From an uncultured Caldilineaceae bacterium (GTDB lineage: Bacteria; Chloroflexota; Anaerolineae; Caldilineales; Caldilineaceae), in contig OX638330.1 of NCBI GenBank assembly GCA_951812725.1, positions 5,869,405 to 5,933,404 of the forward strand: 64,000 bases of DNA, given 5' to 3'. Position 1 is the first letter of the stretch, and the number at the start of each line of letters is the position of its first letter. The notes beneath the pieces were generated by a model that was not told the DNA's origin, made no database searches, and saw only the letters and a list, made by a program, of their open reading frames with translations. Shown in pieces: positions 37,692-50,296 of the stretch. A program made the position numbers and the translations under genes.

Positions 37692-38930
37692 ATGCCATTC
37701 TCTCCCAAATCAATAAACAGCAAGGCCGTCCATGGCGGCGAAGCCCGCCGCTACGCCCCGCCCGCCAAACGCGTCACCTCCGCGCCCGTCGTCGGCGGCA
37801 TCATCCCCAGTATCGGCTACGTCTACGAAGACACCGACCACCTCGACAGCGCCCTCGGCGGCGACCCCGACCTCTACGTCTACGGCCGCTACGGCAATCC
37901 CACCGTGTCCGACTTCGAAAGAGCGATCGTCGAGCTCGAATGCCACGACATGCCCGACCGCGCCGGCGACCACTTTGCGCTCGCCACCGGCAGCGGCATG
38001 TCCGCCATTCACCTCGCCATGTCCGCCTGCGGAGTCCAGTCCGGCGCCACCGTCGCCGCATCCCAGGACTGCTACGGCGCCACCTATTCCCTCGTCGACA
38101 GCCTCTGGCCCCAATACGGCGTCAAAGGCCTCTTCGTCGATGCCACCGACCTCGATGCCGTCGCCCAAATGCTGGCCCAGGAGGCGCCCGTCGTCCTCGT
38201 CGTCGAAACCATCTCCAACCCGCTTCTCAAAGTCGTCGACATCCCCCGCCTGGCCCAGCTCTGCCGCGCCCACAACACCCTCCTCCTCGTCGACAACACC
38301 TTCGCCACCCCCATGCTCTTTCGCCCGCTCGCCCACGGCGTAGACGTCGTTATCCACAGCGCCACCAAGTACATCGGCGGCCATGGCGACGTACTCGGCG
38401 GCGTCGTTGCCGCCAGAAACGAGCTGCGTCCCGCCTTCTGGGACTTCCTCAAAAAGACCGGCGCCAACCTCGGCCCCCACGAAGCCTGGCTCCTCCACCG
38501 CGGCCTCAAAACCATGCCCCTGCGCGTAGAGCGCCAGTGCCGCAACGCCGCCGCAATCGCCGAACAGCTGCGGAGCCATCCCGCCCTCGCCCACGTGCGC
38601 TATCCCGGCCTGCCCGACCATCCCCAACACCAGCTCGCCCGCGACCTCTTCGACCAGCGCGGCTACGGCGCCGTCGTCGCCATCGAACTCAAAGACGCCG
38701 CCCAGCCCGACGTCTTCCGCTTCCTCGAAGCCCTCCAGATGGTCCAACCGGCCACCACCGTCGGCGACATCTACTCGCTCGTCCTCTACCCCAGCCACTC
38801 CTCCCACCGCGCCCTGTCACCAGCCCAGCGCGCCGCCGTCGGCATATCCGACGGACTCGTGCGCCTCGCCGTCGGCGCCGAAGAACCCCAGGACATCATC
38901 GCCGACATCTGCGCCGCCCTGGAGAGCTGA
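37692..38930 (+). CDS. PLP-dependent trans-sulfuration enzyme (cystathionine gamma-synthase/lyase family)
   Basis: The product has 412 residues. The PLP Lys lies in SATKYIGGHGDVLGGV at about 225; YGRYGNPTVSDFE near 55-67, LATGSGMSAIHLA and LVVETISNPLLKVVDIP are family blocks. These enzymes make or break cystathionine or cleave methionine. The exact reaction cannot be told from sequence alone. It stands alone between two spacers. Confidence 0.88.
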   Translation: MPFSPKSINSKAVHGGEARRYAPPAKRVTSAPVVGGIIPSIGYVYEDTDHLDSALGGDPDLYVYGRYGNPTVSDFERAIVELECHDMPDRAGDHFALATGSGMSAIHLAMSACGVQSGATVAASQDCYGATYSLVDSLWPQYGVKGLFVDATDLDAVAQMLAQEAPVVLVVETISNPLLKVVDIPRLAQLCRAHNTLLLVDNTFATPMLFRPLAHGVDVVIHSATKYIGGHGDVLGGVVAARNELRPAFWDFLKKTGANLGPHEAWLLHRGLKTMPLRVERQCRNAAAIAEQLRSHPALAHVRYPGLPDHPQHQLARDLFDQRGYGAVVAIELKDAAQPDVFRFLEALQMVQPATTVGDIYSLVLYPSHSSHRALSPAQRAAVGISDGLVRLAVGAEEPQDIIADICAALES

Positions 38931-39273
38931 CAGCCGCACAGCACAGCGCCGCCTGCCGCAAATGCCAGGTTCCCTTCACGATTCCGAGTGAACTACCGGA
39001 TCCCAGGGCTACAAAAAACGCAAAACCAATGATCCAAGACGCAAAACTATAGACGTAAGACTACGAAACTTACCCATTGTCTATCTGTAACTGCAGCCCA
39101 CCGCCAAAGCAAATACAAATAAGTTCAGACAACCCATTATCGGGATTTGACAAGTCCTGTAGGATAGAATACAATCTCCGTCAACTTGCACGCATACGGA
39201 CTTTGACAGGGTTTGCCGTGTGATTGCAAATAATAAAGGATATGGATAAGCGGTTCCTTCGCTGATACCCTGC
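38931..39273. other. 343-base spacer with a promoter
   Basis: No gene or repeat unit was seen. A promoter-like pair lies at 39147-39175. Confidence 0.5.
39147..39175 (+). promoter_or_regulatory. Sigma70-type promoter before the RidA gene
   Basis: A consensus TTGACA (39147-39152) and TACAAT (39170-39175) are separated by 17 bases, 98 bases before the start codon. Confidence 0.65.
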
Positions 39274-39654
39274 ATGACACAAACAACCATTCTCACAGAG
39301 AAAGCCCCAGCTGCAGTCGGTCCCTACTCCCAGGCCGTCGCTACCGAACATCTGATCTTCACTTCGGGTCAGATCGGTATCCATCCCCTTACCGGTCAAT
39401 TGCGACCAGGCATCGTCGAACAGACCCACCAAGTACTGGAAAATCTCGCCGCCGTCCTCGACGCGGCCGGTTCCAGCATGGGCCATATCGTCAAAACAAC
39501 GATATTTCTGACCGACATCGCCGAATTCTCCACTGTGAACGAGATCTATGCACAAGCCTTCCAGGATGACCCACCTGCACGGAGCACTGTGCAAGTAGCC
39601 GCTCTGCCACTCGGCGCGCTCATCGAGATCGAGGCCATCGCTTTGCGCGCTTGA
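39274..39654 (+). CDS. ridA: RidA family reactive enamine/imine deaminase
   Basis: The product has 126 residues, the normal length. AVGPYSQAV near the start, FTSGQIGIHPLTGQL and PARSTVQVAALPLGALIEIE near the end are the family signature; the Arg in PARST holds the substrate carboxylate. It clears 2-aminoacrylate and related products of PLP enzymes, which fits the trans-sulfuration gene just upstream, although a separate promoter is present. Confidence 0.92.
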   Translation: MTQTTILTEKAPAAVGPYSQAVATEHLIFTSGQIGIHPLTGQLRPGIVEQTHQVLENLAAVLDAAGSSMGHIVKTTIFLTDIAEFSTVNEIYAQAFQDDPPARSTVQVAALPLGALIEIEAIALRA

Positions 39655-39919
39655 GAAACATCCGCCGGCGAACTGCAGTACCTTTCCACTAAGAAGACAA
39701 AGTCAGTCTTCACTCTACCGCATACCGTTCCGAGTAGTGCAAACCCCTCGCTTGCACTGATTAGAGTGTCGAAAAAGCGCGCCCAACGCTGGCAGGACTG
39801 CGCTTAACATAATCATTTTCCTTGGAGTTTCGTATCTGTTTCGCGAACCGACGCAATTTGCAAACGTCAGAACGTATCTGCCGTTAATGTCTATCTTTAT
39901 TGGAGGAAGTAAGACAGTC

Positions 39920-41296
39920 ATGTCAAATCAGCAAGCAGTCGCAGTAATGGATCCAACCGCAGATTTCTTGTCCGAAGATTTGGACGAGGGGCCGCCCATG
40001 GAGGACCACCCCATGGCGCTGCTTCTGCAAGAATTCGACGATTCCTACGTAAACCAGCCGCAAACAGGTGACATCCGTCATGGCGTCGTTGTCGACAAAC
40101 GCGCCGGCGAGCTGCTGATTGACATCGGATACAAATCCGAAGGAATCGTCACCGGCCGCGAGGTCGACCGTCTGGAAGGCGATTTCCGCGATATGACCAT
40201 CGGCGACGAAGTGCCCGTCTACGTCATGCGCGAAGACCGCGATGGTAACCTCCTGCTCAGCATCTCCCGCGCCCGAGCCGAAAGTGACTGGAAATACGCC
40301 GAAGAACTGCTGGAATCGCAGGACATTTTCACCGGCTCCGTCAGCGGCTTCAATCGCGGCGGTGTAATCGTCAAAATCGGGCAAGTGCGCGGCTTCGTCC
40401 CTGCCAGCCAGTTGAGCAGCGAAAGCCAGTCTCGGCAAATCACCGAAGGCGAACCCGACAATCGCTGGATGAGGCTGATGGATACCGAACTGCGCATGAA
40501 GGTCATCGACCTCGACCGCCGCCGCAACCGCCTTATCCTCTCAGAACGAGTCGCCATCCGCGAATGGCGCCGCGAGCAAAAAGAAAAACTGCTCGAATCT
40601 CTCGAAGAAAAAAGCGTCTGCGAAGGCGTCGTCAGCAGCCTGGCCGACTTTGGCGCCTTCGTCAACCTCGGCGGGGCCGACGGCCTCATCCATCTCAGCG
40701 AACTCAGCTGGGGCCGCATCAGCCACCCCAGCGAAGTCGTCTCCATCGGCGAAAAAATACAGGTCATGGTCCTCAATGTCGACCGCGAACGCAAACGCAT
40801 CGGCCTCAGCCTGCGTCGCCTGCTGCCCGAACCCTGGGAAACCGTCCCCGATCGCTACGCCGTCGGCCAGGTCGTTCGCGGCATCGTCACAAAACTGGTC
40901 CACTTCGGCGCCTTTGCCCGCCTCGACACCGATACTATCGAAGGCTTGATTCATATTAGCGAACTGACCGAACGGCGCATCACCCATCCCAGCGAAGTCG
41001 TCACCGAAGGCCAGAATCTCGATCTGCGTATCATCCGCATCGATACCGATAAGCGCCGCATGGGCCTCAGCCTCAAACAGGTCACGCCCGAAGAAGAAGA
41101 ATCGGTCGAATTCGATTGGGAACCCGTTCCCCTCGAAGAAAATACTGTGAACGAAAACACTGTGAACGAAAACAAAGCCAGCGAAAATACTGCGAGCACA
41201 GAAAACGCTACCGCCGATGAAGCTCCAGCCGCCCAGCAAGCCGAAGCCAGCACCGTATCTCCCGCAGAACCGGAGGTCGTTGAAGCCGTCATCTGA
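39920..41296 (+). CDS. rpsA: S1 RNA-binding domain protein (ribosomal protein S1-like)
   Basis: The product has 458 residues with four S1 domains, starting at about 48, 135, 220 and 310. The third and fourth have the classical SLADFGAFVNLGGADGLIHL and LVHFGAFARL forms, the second is degenerate. The tail is rich in Asn, Glu and Ala with a short NENTV repeat. It would bind mRNA on the 30S subunit. GGAGG lies 14 bases before the ATG at 39920; an in-frame ATG at 39887 precedes that site and is unlikely. A strong terminator follows. Confidence 0.88.
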   Translation: MSNQQAVAVMDPTADFLSEDLDEGPPMEDHPMALLLQEFDDSYVNQPQTGDIRHGVVVDKRAGELLIDIGYKSEGIVTGREVDRLEGDFRDMTIGDEVPVYVMREDRDGNLLLSISRARAESDWKYAEELLESQDIFTGSVSGFNRGGVIVKIGQVRGFVPASQLSSESQSRQITEGEPDNRWMRLMDTELRMKVIDLDRRRNRLILSERVAIREWRREQKEKLLESLEEKSVCEGVVSSLADFGAFVNLGGADGLIHLSELSWGRISHPSEVVSIGEKIQVMVLNVDRERKRIGLSLRRLLPEPWETVPDRYAVGQVVRGIVTKLVHFGAFARLDTDTIEGLIHISELTERRITHPSEVVTEGQNLDLRIIRIDTDKRRMGLSLKQVTPEEEESVEFDWEPVPLEENTVNENTVNENKASENTASTENATADEAPAAQQAEASTVSPAEPEVVEAVI

Positions 41297-41365
41297 TCCC
41301 TGTCCCGCCTGACGCCAACTCCCATTCGCGCAGGCCGCACCCTCCGAAATACACACAATACATAT

Positions 41366-41398
41366 ACGTGCCGGGCCTTTCGCCCGGCACGTATTTTT
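41366..41398 (+). terminator. Rho-independent terminator after the S1 gene
   Basis: A perfect 11-bp stem (ACGTGCCGGGC and complement), loop CTTTC, followed by ATTTTT. Confidence 0.9.
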
Positions 41399-41403
41399 CT
41401 GTA

Positions 41404-41433
41404 TTGACAATATATAGCGGCCATCGTTACAAT
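41404..41433 (+). promoter_or_regulatory. Sigma70-type promoter upstream of clpC
   Basis: TTGACA (41404-41409) and TACAAT (41428-41433) are 18 bases apart, directly after the terminator and about 355 bases before the start at 41789. No CtsR- or HrcA-type operator was recognised. Confidence 0.5.
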
Positions 41434-41788
41434 GTAATCAGTAGTCAACGGATGCCCGTATGGCGAGCCATCGCGATCAGTCCGGCCCCCTCGCTCCATG
41501 AATGCCGGACCAGTCACACAGTTCGCCAACCCCAGCACGCCAATCGCACCTTAATCTTCTTACAGGCGCCGGCTCACTCCCTTTCGCAACCGTGCGCTTG
41601 AATTCAATTCCGAACTGTCCGCTGCCATCCCCCCAAGCTCCCGCCATTTGCAGCTGCCAGAATCTCTGGCGTTGCAAAGCACAGAAACGGAATAATAATT
41701 ACGGCAGTCAGTTGACGTGTATGGTATTATTGACTCTGCGCGATCGCGTACACGCAGGCTAAATAACGATTATTGAGGGAACGAATCC

Positions 41789-44401
<2,613 letters not shown>

Positions 44402-44435
44402 CGCCATCTCCTACCGCCCAAAAGATTTCACAAAA

Positions 44436-44466
44436 AAAGAACCCCCGCAAAGGGGTTCTTTCTTTA
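44436..44466 (+). terminator. Rho-independent terminator after clpC
   Basis: AAGAACCCC and GGGGTTCTT form a 9-bp stem with a 6-base loop, flanked by an A-run on the left and TTTCTTT on the right; it could work in both directions and also serves the convergent gene at 44569. Confidence 0.85.
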
Positions 44467-44568
44467 TCAACTAGACCTCGCAATTCAACAGACTGCCTCA
44501 GAAAACTTCATCTGCCCTAACTTACCAGCAAGACTCTCCACTGACCACTGACCACTAACCACTGCAGT

Positions 44569-45198
44569 TCACCACTGGATATGGTTGATAGTGTGGCCAG
44601 GGTCTAACGTGAAGACGTAAGGCTTGTCAGTGTCGTATTCATTGTCCGGGTAGTAAGTACTGACCTTCAGCAGCGTCTTGTCGTTTTCAGTGATGTATTC
44701 GATCGTGACCGACTTGCCTGTCAACGGGTTAGTGCCGCTGAAGCTCTCAATCTTCGGCGAGTCCGGCAGGAATGGGCCGGGCTGTGCGCTGCCGTCCGCG
44801 CCGATGTACCAGTACTGCATGCCGTTCGCCACCGAGCAGACCTGCGCCGGCGTGGCCGCGTGTTTGACGTGGCAGCTCTCCCCGGTATAGACCGGTGTCG
44901 TATTCGAGCCGCCATTCGGATCGTCATTTGGACCGCTGTTCGGATCGCCGCCAGGCCCGGTGGAACCTGGCGTCCCGCTAGGCCCGTTGGAGTTCGGTGG
45001 GTTGGGTACAGGTACCGCCGGAAGATGCACGTCATGACCACCGGCAGCGTTGCCGGCGTCGTCGCAGTGGCCGGGTGTGAGCGTCCCGTCCGGCATTTGG
45101 CAATAACCCGGTTGGTTGGGATGCGCGTATGCAGGGGCCGCAAATGCTACCCCGCTCAGGATGAGTGTCAGGGCCAGAATAATTCGAAAGGTCTTCAT
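44569..45198 (-). CDS. Secreted hypothetical protein with Gly/Pro/Asn-rich linker
   Basis: The product has 209 residues. MKTFRIILALTLILSGVAFA and PAYA form a signal peptide. A short Cys-containing stretch (YCQMPDGTLTPGHCDD) is followed by a linker made of Gly, Pro, Asn and Ser (about 65-105) and a C-terminal domain with two further Cys. No family recognised. AAAGGAG is 11 bases before the start at 45198. The stop codon lies inside an ACT element. Confidence 0.65.
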   Translation of the reverse strand: MKTFRIILALTLILSGVAFAAPAYAHPNQPGYCQMPDGTLTPGHCDDAGNAAGGHDVHLPAVPVPNPPNSNGPSGTPGSTGPGGDPNSGPNDDPNGGSNTTPVYTGESCHVKHAATPAQVCSVANGMQYWYIGADGSAQPGPFLPDSPKIESFSGTNPLTGKSVTIEYITENDKTLLKVSTYYPDNEYDTDKPYVFTLDPGHTINHIQW

Positions 45199-45856
45199 AC
45201 CACGAGTCTCCTTTGTAGTTCCCGCCGGCGTAAAAGTCCTGCTGCCGGTGTCATGATAGCAAGACGACGCGTCTGCAGTTCTTGTTCCCAGCCAGTTTCC
45301 GTCCGAATTCGCCCCTTTCACACCGTTGTCGTTTAACCCGGGCAATACAGTTGACTTCCCTCTGAGCATGATCCCAAAAAAAAGGCCCCCACTCTGGTCT
45401 GGCTATACAAATACGTAAACCTCACGCTTGCCTGCCTCACCAGGTCCCGTTGACAATTGGCCAAAGCCTCTTGGAAGCTGACGAATACAAGCCTTCAGCT
45501 ACCCTACGTGACCGAAAGGTGACTTCTCTAACGGTCCGCGAACCGGAAAGATGTTCTTCGTGCCCCTGCACGGACAGAAGGGCGTTCTCCGCGTACTTGG
45601 TAGTTCACCATTAACTAAGAACTGACGACTAATAACTGCCGTAGAACTGCAGTCCAGGCATCTGTCACAACTCCTCCTTCAGCCTTCAACCGATTCTCGC
45701 GCCTCCCGAAACTTGCAGGCAGCCAGCTGTCAATGTAGTCTCCCTAATGGCAACCATCCATCCACCTGCCAAATCCGCCGTTCCAACCTGCACCCCGACT
45801 CGTCGCCCAGGTTCTCAGGTACACTTCAAAATCATAAGCAAGTTTGGAAGAGAACA
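45199..45856. other. 658-base spacer without a supportable gene
   Basis: It holds one degenerate unit of the 46-bp family (45538-45600, copy F: GATGTTCTTCGTGCCCC and CACGGACAGAAGGG) and an ACT element at 45602-45642. The rest shows no recognisable signal. Confidence 0.5.
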
Positions 45857-46096
45857 GTGAATCAAGAAAAAAAGATAGGAAACAAATGGTCACTCTTGCT
45901 GGTCCTGATCATTATCGCGGCGTTAGCGCTGTTATTCTTCATGTCTAGTGGAATGAGCTTACTCCCGATCGACTCGGATCAAACACAAGTTGAACAATTC
46001 ACGCCCCCGCCCCCGCCTGATGGGCCCCCCCGCCCGCCCGGCTCACCCCCGCCCAACACACCCCCGTCCGATCCACCCTCTTCCCCGCCCGACTAA
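45857..46096 (+). CDS. Small membrane-anchored protein with Pro-rich tail
   Basis: The product has 79 residues from a GTG start with GGAAGAG 6 bases upstream. A Lys-rich start is followed by one helix (SLLLVLIIIAALALLFFMSS) and an outside tail that is nearly all Pro, Ser, Gly and Asp. A longer ATG-initiated frame from 45713 has no ribosome site. Unknown function; possibly a cell-surface stub. The Pro tail is encoded by C-runs and could be a repeat expansion. Confidence 0.45.
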   Translation: MNQEKKIGNKWSLLLVLIIIAALALLFFMSSGMSLLPIDSDQTQVEQFTPPPPPDGPPRPPGSPPPNTPPSDPPSSPPD

Positions 46097-46479
46097 CCCT
46101 CGCCCCAACCCGCCACTACCAGTTGGGGCACCCCGTGTATGTGCCTTTGCCCGCCCCCCCAACCCCCTCAGCGGATCAAAAAGATGCTCTCCGCCCCCCT
46201 CCGCGTTCCTCCGCGGACAAAAAAGATGTTCACCGCCCCCTCCGCGCCCTTCCGCGTTCCTCCGCGGATCAAAAAAGTGTCCTCCATGCCTTCCGCGGAC
46301 CGAAACCACCCCCACTCCGCCACAACCAAACGCCGCCACCAGAATCAAAGCCTATCACTCGAATCCCCGTCCCCCGTCCAGACCCTCCCCGTCCATTTTG
46401 TCATTTCCCCCCGACAGACGTATCATAACTATTCCGCAAACAATCTCTTCACAGCGACTACCATAGGAGCAACCTCCAA
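46097..46479. other. 383-base spacer with repeat G
   Basis: C-rich sequence around the repeat copy G; no gene. TAGGAG precedes the next start by 13 bases. Confidence 0.5.
46170..46303 (+). repeat. 46-bp-family repeat, copy G
   Basis: About three degenerate units: CAGCGGATCAAAAAGATG, TCCGCGTTCCTCCGCGGAC, AAAAAAGATGTTC, TCCGCGGATCAAAAAAGTG. Confidence 0.8.
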
Positions 46480-47367
46480 ATGAATGAACGCGTCGGGTTC
46501 GTCGGCCTTGGCATCATGGGACAAGGCATGACCCGCAACCTCCTCAAAGCCGGTTACAACGTACGCGTCTGGAACCGCACCTCCAGCCGCATGGACCCAC
46601 TCGTCGAAGCCGGCGCATCCGCCGGCGCCAGCCCCGCCGATGTCGCCGCCAACTGCGATATAATCATCGTCTGCGTCAGCGACACACCCGATGTCGAAGC
46701 CGTCATCCTCGGCGATAACGGCATCCTCTCCGGCGCCAACGCAGGCTCTCTCGTCATCGACTGCAGCACCATCAGCCCCCAGGCCACCATCGACATCGCC
46801 GCCCAACTCAACGCCAAAAACGTCAAAATGCTCGACGCCCCCATCAGCGGCGGCAGCGAAGGCGCCGCCAACGGCACCCTCAGCATCATGATCGGCGGCG
46901 ACGAAGACCAGGTCGAACGCGCCCAAGGCGTCTTCCAAGCCATGGGCAATACCATCACCCACGTCGGCAAACAGGGCGCCGGCCAAACCGTCAAACTCGT
47001 CAACCAGATCCTCGTCGTCGGCAACTGCCTCGCCATGAGCGAAGCACTCGTCTTTGCCCAGGCCGGCGGCGTCGACCTCGAAAAATGCCTCAACGCCGTC
47101 TCCGGCGGCGCCGCCGGCAGCTGGATGCTCGCCAATCGCGGCCCCCAAATCATCGAACGCGACTGGCGCCCAGGCTTCACCATCAACCTCCAACAAAAAG
47201 ACGTCCGCCTCATCATGCAGGAAGCCGACGCCCTCGGCGTCCCCGTCCTCCTGACAGGCCAGATCTTCAGCCTCTACCGCACCCTCCAACAGATGGAGCT
47301 CGGTGAAGAAGGCAACCACGCCCTCGTCAAAGCGCTCGAAAATCTCAGCGGCATCCGAGTCGCCTGA
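46480..47367 (+). CDS. NAD(P)-dependent beta-hydroxyacid dehydrogenase (tartronate semialdehyde reductase-like)
   Basis: The product has 295 residues. The dinucleotide fold reads GLGIMGQGMTRNLLKAGYNV with WNRT after it; substrate motif DAPISGGSEGAANGTLSI and the catalytic Lys in GAGQTVKLVNQ are present. Relatives reduce tartronate semialdehyde or oxidise 3-hydroxyisobutyrate. It could belong with sugar acid breakdown by the enolase-type genes at 6.7-10.5 kb, but that is only a pathway guess. Confidence 0.9.
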   Translation: MNERVGFVGLGIMGQGMTRNLLKAGYNVRVWNRTSSRMDPLVEAGASAGASPADVAANCDIIIVCVSDTPDVEAVILGDNGILSGANAGSLVIDCSTISPQATIDIAAQLNAKNVKMLDAPISGGSEGAANGTLSIMIGGDEDQVERAQGVFQAMGNTITHVGKQGAGQTVKLVNQILVVGNCLAMSEALVFAQAGGVDLEKCLNAVSGGAAGSWMLANRGPQIIERDWRPGFTINLQQKDVRLIMQEADALGVPVLLTGQIFSLYRTLQQMELGEEGNHALVKALENLSGIRVA

Positions 47368-47793
47368 ACCGCGCAGACAACGCCCGTCCGGTCCGGCCTC
47401 CTCCCCCATCCGGTCGGACCGCCATCCGCGCCGCACCCACAAGCCCCGGTCTGCCCCAAATACCCCACTGCCGTTCCTTCTCCCAGTCTTCTTGCCGACG
47501 AAAACACATTCCCAGCCCACGCAGCCGTTCACTAAAAACTAAAAACTGCCCTTCCCTCCCCGCTGCGTCCTGTACGGACCCCATCCCCCAACTGTCCTAC
47601 ACGCCGCCGACTTGCCAACAATCGTAAACTCCCGGCCCTGTACCCCCCTTTCTCGCATTTATATTAGGTTCCAGATCATATATAGTAGTGTAAGTACATA
47701 AGTCAGCCGAACATATCGCCAGCCATTCCCCAGGGAACTGTCTGTGTCTCACCAGCAATCATTTACTAATCAATACGATTCGCCCTCATAACC
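47368..47793. other. 426-base spacer with an ACT element
   Basis: An ACT copy lies at 47527-47553. An AT-rich stretch at 47655-47705 could hold the promoter of the next gene, but no clear -35 and -10 pair was found. Confidence 0.5.
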
Positions 47794-49308
47794 ATGAAAA
47801 AACTATTCCTCTTCCTGTCCCTGGGCACCCTTGCCATCGTCGCCGCTATCGGCGTGCTCACATTCGCACTCCCTTCAAGCGAGCTCGACCTCGCCTTCCC
47901 GCAGGATGGGTCAGTAGCCCACAATCCCGGCTCGTCAGAAGCCCACGACCATCCCGACGCGCCCACCCTCGCCGCCACCGCCGGCAACGGCCAGATCACC
48001 ATCTCCTGGCAGACCGTCGCAGGCGCCTCACACTACGAGATCTGGGTGCGGCAAGGCACCGACCCCTGGACCCAAGCCAACACTACCGCACTGGCAGCCA
48101 CAGCCACATCCTTTATCCATACCGGCCTGACCGACGGCGAAACATACTTCTACACCGCCCGCTCCGCAAACGCATCCGGCGTCAAAAGCCCGTGGTCCCC
48201 GCAGGTTGAGGCCACCGTAAACCCCGAACTCGCCGCGCCCGTCTTGACCGCAACCGCCGGCGTCAACCAGGTCGACATCAGCTGGCAAGCCGTCACCGGC
48301 GCCGCCGGCTACGAACTCTGGGCCTGGGAAGAATCCGCCGACTGGGTGCAAATTGACGACGGCTCCCTCACCGCCACCTCCTACACCCATTCCGATCTGG
48401 ACGAAGGTCTGACCTACTACTACCAGATTCGCACCCTCAACAATAACGACAACCCCGGTCCATGGTCCGATAAGGTGCACGCCACCGTATACGCCGACCT
48501 GGACCCGCCCGTGCTCACAGCAACCGCCGGCGACGGCCGGATTTCCATCAGCTGGCCAACAGTGACCGACGCCCACGGCTACCAAATCTGGACCGCCCAG
48601 GACGGCGCCGACTGGGAACAAGCCGACGATGGCTCCCTCACAAGCGCTTCGACCTCCTTTACACATACCGGCCTTACCTCCGGCGATACCTACTACTACA
48701 TAGGTCGCTCCCTCACCGCCGCCGGCCATAACGGCCTGTTCGGCCAGCCGGTTGCAGCCACCGTCCCCGTCACCCTGACCGCGCCCACACTCACCCTGAC
48801 GCCCAGCCACGCCCAGATCGCCCTCTCCTGGCAGGCCATCACCGGCGCCGACTCCTACGAGCTCTGGACCTGGCAGGAAGGCGCCGACTGGGTGCAGCTC
48901 GACGACGGTTCCCTCACCGCTACCTCCTTCACCCACGCCAGCCTTACCGTCGGCTCCAGGCACTACTATGCCGTCCGCGCCCTCTCAGACGACGGCACAG
49001 AAGGCGCATGGTCCGAATATGTAGGCGCCATCGCAGCCGGTGAACTGCCCACACCCGTACTCACCGCAACCGCCTCCGGCCCCCAAATCACGATCACCTG
49101 GCAGGCCGTCACTGGCGCCGATACATACGAACTCTGGTACTGGATAAGCGGCTCCGACTGGCAACGCCTCGACGATGGCACACTGGCAGCCACATCCTAC
49201 ACCCATACCGGCCTGACGACCGGGACCACCTACATCTACACACTCCGCGCCCTCTCCAACGACGGCAAAGAAAGCGCATGGTCGGAACACGCAAGCGCCA
49301 CCCCCTGA
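47794..49308 (+). CDS. Exported protein of five fibronectin type III-like repeats
   Basis: The product has 504 residues. MKKLFLFLSLGTLAIVAAIG and VLTFAL form a signal or anchor. From about 48 to the end there are five tandem units of 90-94 residues, each with ITISWQTVAGASHYEIW, a TSFTHTGLTSGDTYYY motif and a WSE or WSD near the end. These are fibronectin type III-like beta-sandwiches, common in surface and carbohydrate-binding proteins. No catalytic domain is attached. Units 2, 4 and 5 are closest to each other. Confidence 0.82.
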   Translation: MKKLFLFLSLGTLAIVAAIGVLTFALPSSELDLAFPQDGSVAHNPGSSEAHDHPDAPTLAATAGNGQITISWQTVAGASHYEIWVRQGTDPWTQANTTALAATATSFIHTGLTDGETYFYTARSANASGVKSPWSPQVEATVNPELAAPVLTATAGVNQVDISWQAVTGAAGYELWAWEESADWVQIDDGSLTATSYTHSDLDEGLTYYYQIRTLNNNDNPGPWSDKVHATVYADLDPPVLTATAGDGRISISWPTVTDAHGYQIWTAQDGADWEQADDGSLTSASTSFTHTGLTSGDTYYYIGRSLTAAGHNGLFGQPVAATVPVTLTAPTLTLTPSHAQIALSWQAITGADSYELWTWQEGADWVQLDDGSLTATSFTHASLTVGSRHYYAVRALSDDGTEGAWSEYVGAIAAGELPTPVLTATASGPQITITWQAVTGADTYELWYWISGSDWQRLDDGTLAATSYTHTGLTTGTTYIYTLRALSNDGKESAWSEHASATP

Positions 49309-49457
49309 CAGGTGGCGTCTGCGTTCTCCCTCCACAACCCGTAACCCAGGCCCGCATTCCTCAGTTTCCCTGTAGTCCTATCCTCTGGCCTGTCCGCCGC
49401 AAGCGTCCCCACTGTGCCGGGGCGAGCAAAAGTGCTCAATCTCTCCTTATGACTGTC

Positions 49458-49553
49458 ATATGGGCGGTCGGGCCTTCGGCCCTCCCTTGTGCAGGGGCTG
49501 CGCCCCCGCAACGCCCCCCTACAAAAACATGCCTCACCGACCGTGTGCATTCA
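49458..49553 (+). repeat. GC-rich dispersed hairpin repeat, copy 2
   Basis: Matches 22850-22945 as described there; the first 60 or so bases are identical although the copies are 26.6 kb apart. Confidence 0.75.
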
Positions 49554-49667
49554 TCGCAACGTGTCGGCTGGCGAGCATGGCGGCGACTGCAGACCAGTTG
49601 CCTCACCAAGAGCCTGAAAGTCTCCAAGGACGACTGGCTGGTCAAGTACCGTCGCTTAATAGTCAAA

Positions 49668-50296
49668 AAGGTTTTGAGAAGTTCTCCGTGGCCCTCCGTG
49701 GACAAAAGAAATTTAAGTCGCCGTTGACCTTCTGCAGTTGCCTTTCCTGCCGTTGCCCTTGACCTTCTTCGCGCCCCTTCGCGCCCCTTAGCGGACAAAG
49801 GAATTTGAAGTCGCCGTTGACCTTCTGCAGTTGCCTTTCCTGCAGTTGCCCTTGACCTTCTTCGCGCCCCTTCGCGCCCCTTCGCGGATCAAAAGGTGTA
49901 AACAAGTTCTCCGCGGCCCATCGTGGAAAAAAGAAATAGCAGTCGCCGTTGACCTTCTGCAGTTGCCTTTCCTGCAGTTGCCCTTGACCTTCTTCGTGGC
50001 CCTTCGCGCCCCTTCGCGGATCAAAAGGTGTAAGCAAGTTCTCCGCGGCCCATCGTGGAAAAAAGAAATAGCAGTCGCCGTTGACCTTCTGCAGTTGCCT
50101 TTCCTGCAGTTGCCCTTGACCTTCTCCGTGGCCCTCCGTGGCCCTCCGTGGATAAAAGAAGTTGAAGTTGCCCTTGACCTTCTGCAGTTGCCCTTGACCT
50201 TCTTCGTGGTCCTTCGTGGTCCTTAGCGGTCCTTCGTGGACAAAAAGATGTAAGGTGTAAAGATGTTCACCGCGCCCCTCCGCGGACAAAAGAGCA
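49668..50296 (+). repeat. 46-bp-family repeat array H with 132-bp higher-order units
   Basis: GTGGAAAAAAGAAATAGCAG recurs at 49923 and 50055, 132 bases apart. Units mix the GTGGCCCTTCGCGCCCC core with TTGACCTTCTGCAGTTGCC segments. Confidence 0.9.

Larger units (their letters stand above)
41297..41788. other. 492-base spacer: terminator, promoter and long leader of clpC
   Basis: The S1 terminator and a promoter pair are listed separately. From about 41440 to 41788 no gene is supported; this would be the untranslated leader of the clpC transcript if the promoter is right. Confidence 0.5.

Noticed and set aside
37274..39052. 592-codon frame over array E and the trans-sulfuration gene
   Set aside because: Repeat translation joined to a shadow frame of Arg and Pro.
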